Part shown: positions 6,627-8,591 of the stretch, one piece after another | How positions within the stretch are numbered: the stretch's first letter is position 1 | How the letters are laid out: every line of letters starts with the position of its first letter | Source of the DNA: Pseudomonadales bacterium | GTDB taxonomy: Bacteria; Pseudomonadota; Gammaproteobacteria; Pseudomonadales; DC-out160 | Direction: 5' to 3' | DNA: 8,591 bases | Assembly: GCA_016765265.1 (NCBI GenBank) | Contig: JAESQG010000075.1 | Span: forward strand, 11,823-20,413 | The notes under the pieces: generated by a model | Told to the model about the DNA's origin: nothing | Database searches by the model: none | Seen by the model: the letters and a program-made list of their open reading frames with translations, nothing else | Position numbers and translations under genes: made by a program

Positions 6627-8451
6627 TTTTCATTGAATCCTCAACAATTTCATGAATCTCTGTTTCATCAAGCACTATGCTTTGTTCACCAATACTCAAC
6701 CCTTTGTCTCGACTAACGAATAAAATTTGGGCGGCTTTCAACAGTTTGTTACAAGCACCGTGAACATAGCTACTATCATTTATTAATGATGTTGCTATCG
6801 AAGCATCGATAAACTGTTCTCGAATCAAACGATCAATAACACCATTTTTTACAAGATCACTTTTCTCCAAAACCAATTTCATCTCATCAAGAGATAAAAC
6901 ATTGATTCCATCCCCGCGATCCCCCCGATCCCCTCGAACAGCATCAATTTCCAACAACACTCGCCCAATCACTGCCCTTAACTGATCATACTCATATCGG
7001 GCATATTGATTCGGCGAAGCAAGATAGATATTTAGATTTGTCTGGAAATGTTGCACCGACTTTATCGCTTCGACCAAATAACTGCCCGCCATTCGTACTT
7101 CGTGCAATTGTTCCACTACTCGTAAATTATTCTCAGCCCCAGCACGACAAATATATTCAACTATCTCGCCATAGAGATGCTTAACATGAAGTGCATACTT
7201 TTCACTAATATCGTTTGGAATCACGGTCTTTGATCTAGACAACACCTCGTCAACACTGTCACCACTGAAAAGATCGCTTCTTCGAATACCCACTCCTCTA
7301 GTCACTATTCCAAGGCTGATATCATACAAACGAATTGTTTCATTATGCACTGCCTCAATAGCTGCATCTGAAAATTTAATGGCGGACTTATTCAAGAATT
7401 TTGGTTGCGTAATATAAACAGTAGGCGCAGGGATTATCCTAATTAAAAGCTGCTCAAACTGCCGGAGGAGCGGTAGAACTATAATAATCCCAAGCACATT
7501 AAAAAGAGTATGAAACATTGCTAATTTCAGGGTGTAATCATCTTCCGCTATATTCACTACTGCGCTTAACCAATCAACCGTAGACATCAATGGCTGTAGA
7601 AGAAAAATGGCAACAATCCCCGTTAAAACATTGAAAATGACATGTGCCCCAGCCAAACGCCGTCCTTCCACCTGCGCACCTAGACCACTGAGAATAGCGG
7701 TAAGCGTGGTCCCGATATTCGAACCTATCGCCAGAGCCAAACTATTTTGATAGGTAATTTGATCTAAAGACAATGCCGTTAATATCAACACCATGCTTGC
7801 ATGACTCGACTGCATGACCACGGTGGCAACTATTCCAATGGTGGTAAATACCAACAATCCAAGTAATCCAGGCATCGCGTACTGAACAAGGTCTATTTCT
7901 GCCTTGAATGACTCAAAACCTTCCTTTATGAAATCAATACCAAGAAAAAAGAACCCAATGCCCACTAGAATATATCCGGCACCTTTCCACACCTTTGAAC
8001 CTTGAAAAACAAGTAGCGCCCCCAACGCCAACAACGGCATGGCATAAGATCCCATGGAAACCTTCAAACCAAATCCGGCAATCAACCAGGCGCCAGTTGT
8101 TGTTCCAAGATTCGCTCCAAGAATGACCCCAATGCCGCCACCGAGACTAATTAAACCAGCAGATAGAAAGGAAATTGACAGCACTGACACCAAAGTGCTG
8201 GATTGAACAAAAGTAGTAGATACGATACCGAATAATAAGCTTTTCCATATTCGGTCAGTGCTGTATTGCAGCACTTTGTCTAGCAGCCCACCGGTGAAGG
8301 TGCGAAAACCATCCTCTAGCGCCAACATTCCTAGAAGAAAAATGGCTACACCGGCCGCAATAATGACAAAGTCAGAACTCCACCAAAGTCCCAAGATTAA
8401 TAATAAGACCAATATTGGTAGTGAAGCTCTATCCCATCCTTTTTTTATCAT
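6616..8451 (-). CDS. Na+/phosphate cotransporter (NptA/PNaS type) with PhoU-like C-terminus
   Basis: A 611-residue inner-membrane protein of the Na/Pi cotransporter family, expected to couple phosphate movement to the sodium gradient. The N-terminal 340 residues hold many hydrophobic segments arranged as two related halves. Each half has the family signature: QSS at 83-85 followed by GANLGTTTG (112-120), and QSS at 214-216 followed by GSNIGTTL (243-250). Residues about 355-605 are soluble and helical, consistent with the PhoU-like domain often fused in this family. A loop at 506-514 is an unusual RGD triple repeat. The ATG at 8449-8451 has a strong GGAGGT ribosome site only 2-3 nt away, unusually close. 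It follows the unidentified upstream gene by 26 bp and overlaps the next gene, so the three are probably one operon. Direction of phosphate flow (uptake or efflux) cannot be told from sequence. Confidence 0.93.
   Translation of the reverse strand: MIKKGWDRASLPILVLLLILGLWWSSDFVIIAAGVAIFLLGMLALEDGFRTFTGGLLDKVLQYSTDRIWKSLLFGIVSTTFVQSSTLVSVLSISFLSAGLISLGGGIGVILGANLGTTTGAWLIAGFGLKVSMGSYAMPLLALGALLVFQGSKVWKGAGYILVGIGFFFLGIDFIKEGFESFKAEIDLVQYAMPGLLGLLVFTTIGIVATVVMQSSHASMVLILTALSLDQITYQNSLALAIGSNIGTTLTAILSGLGAQVEGRRLAGAHVIFNVLTGIVAIFLLQPLMSTVDWLSAVVNIAEDDYTLKLAMFHTLFNVLGIIIVLPLLRQFEQLLIRIIPAPTVYITQPKFLNKSAIKFSDAAIEAVHNETIRLYDISLGIVTRGVGIRRSDLFSGDSVDEVLSRSKTVIPNDISEKYALHVKHLYGEIVEYICRAGAENNLRVVEQLHEVRMAGSYLVEAIKSVQHFQTNLNIYLASPNQYARYEYDQLRAVIGRVLLEIDAVRGDRGDRGDGINVLSLDEMKLVLEKSDLVKNGVIDRLIREQFIDASIATSLINDSSYVHGACNKLLKAAQILFVSRDKGLSIGEQSIVLDETEIHEIVEDSMKNET
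6910..6936 (-). repeat. Three 9-bp tandem units encoding RGD-RGD-RGD
   Basis: On the coding strand the units CGAGGGGAT, CGGGGGGAT and CGCGGGGAT follow each other, differing only at the third base of the Arg codon. They encode three consecutive Arg-Gly-Asp triplets (residues 506-514) in a loop between helices of the PhoU-like region. The local G-richness stands out against the AT-leaning surroundings and suggests slippage expansion. Confidence 0.9.
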
Positions 8452-8477
8452 GGACCTCCACAGGTTGCCGGCAGGGA

Positions 8478-8591
8478 TTAACGACTCAAATACTTCATCG
8501 CATCCTCAATGCCTTTGATAGTGAGCGAATACATATGTTCCTGGACTAAACGTTTGGTCCAGAGCACCGAGGTGGTATGTTCCCAAACATT
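8478..8591 (-). CDS. C-terminal end of an unidentified protein, cut by the right edge
   Basis: An open frame enters from the right edge and ends with TAA at 8478-8480, giving 37 residues: starting NVWEHTTSVLWTKR, then LVQEHMYSLTIKG, and ending IEDAMKYLSR. The composition (Trp, Tyr and charged residues, helical end) looks like a real soluble C-terminus, and the spacing of 26 bp to the Na/Pi transporter start on the same strand fits an operon. I do not recognise the family from this fragment. Confidence 0.55.
   Translation of the reverse strand, partial: NVWEHTTSVLWTKRLVQEHMYSLTIKGIEDAMKYLSR

Noticed and set aside
6907..6936. G-quadruplex on the coding strand of the RGD repeat
   Set aside because: Only three runs of four or more G are present; the fourth is GG, so a stable structure is doubtful and the protein repeat explains the sequence.
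8466..8473. Palindrome TGCCGGCA in the gap before the transporter gene
   Set aside because: Eight bases is too short to support an operator or terminator.
1..8591. tRNA, rRNA, CRISPR array, insertion sequence or prophage genes
   Set aside because: Nothing with the needed structure, repeats or protein motifs was seen on either strand.

Overview
The window reads as a chromosomal fragment of an AT-leaning Gammaproteobacterium, probably marine. This rests on the gene families and Gram-negative export signals (an outer-membrane barrel protein, periplasmic leaders) and is an inference, not a taxonomic assignment. No rRNA, tRNA, CRISPR array, insertion sequence or phage gene was seen. Eight protein genes are supported, two of them cut by the window edges.

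Left block (1-3272, all on the minus strand). In transcription order: a signal-peptide-bearing beta-barrel porin-like protein, a short stand-alone phosphate-binding (PstS-like) periplasmic protein, an SRPBCC/polyketide-cyclase-like protein with an apparent leader peptide, and a short-chain dehydrogenase/reductase that runs off the left edge. Gaps are about 50-90 bp and no convincing terminator separates them, so they could be one operon, but the last two look functionally unrelated to the first two.

Centre (3273-6361). A 212-bp divergent intergenic region holds a 14-bp perfect palindrome and separates the porin block from a 958-residue hybrid sensor histidine kinase on the plus strand: two membrane segments flanking a periplasmic region of about 150 residues, then HAMP, GAF, coiled coil, HisKA, HATPase, linker and receiver domains. 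No separate response regulator or HPt protein lies in the window.

Right block (6369-8591, minus strand, convergent with the kinase, 7 bp apart). The C-terminal end of an unidentified protein is followed 26 bp later by a Na+/phosphate cotransporter of the NptA type with a PhoU-like C-terminal region, which overlaps by 11 bp with a gene for an 85-residue, highly charged coiled-coil protein.

How they may work together (inference). A phosphate theme appears on both sides of the kinase: outer-membrane channel plus PstS-like protein on one side, Na/Pi transporter plus PhoU-like domain on the other. No pstABC, phoB or phoR is present. The most interesting reading is that the stand-alone PstS-like protein is a sensory partner of the hybrid kinase rather than a transporter component. 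The sequence suggests this only by gene arrangement.
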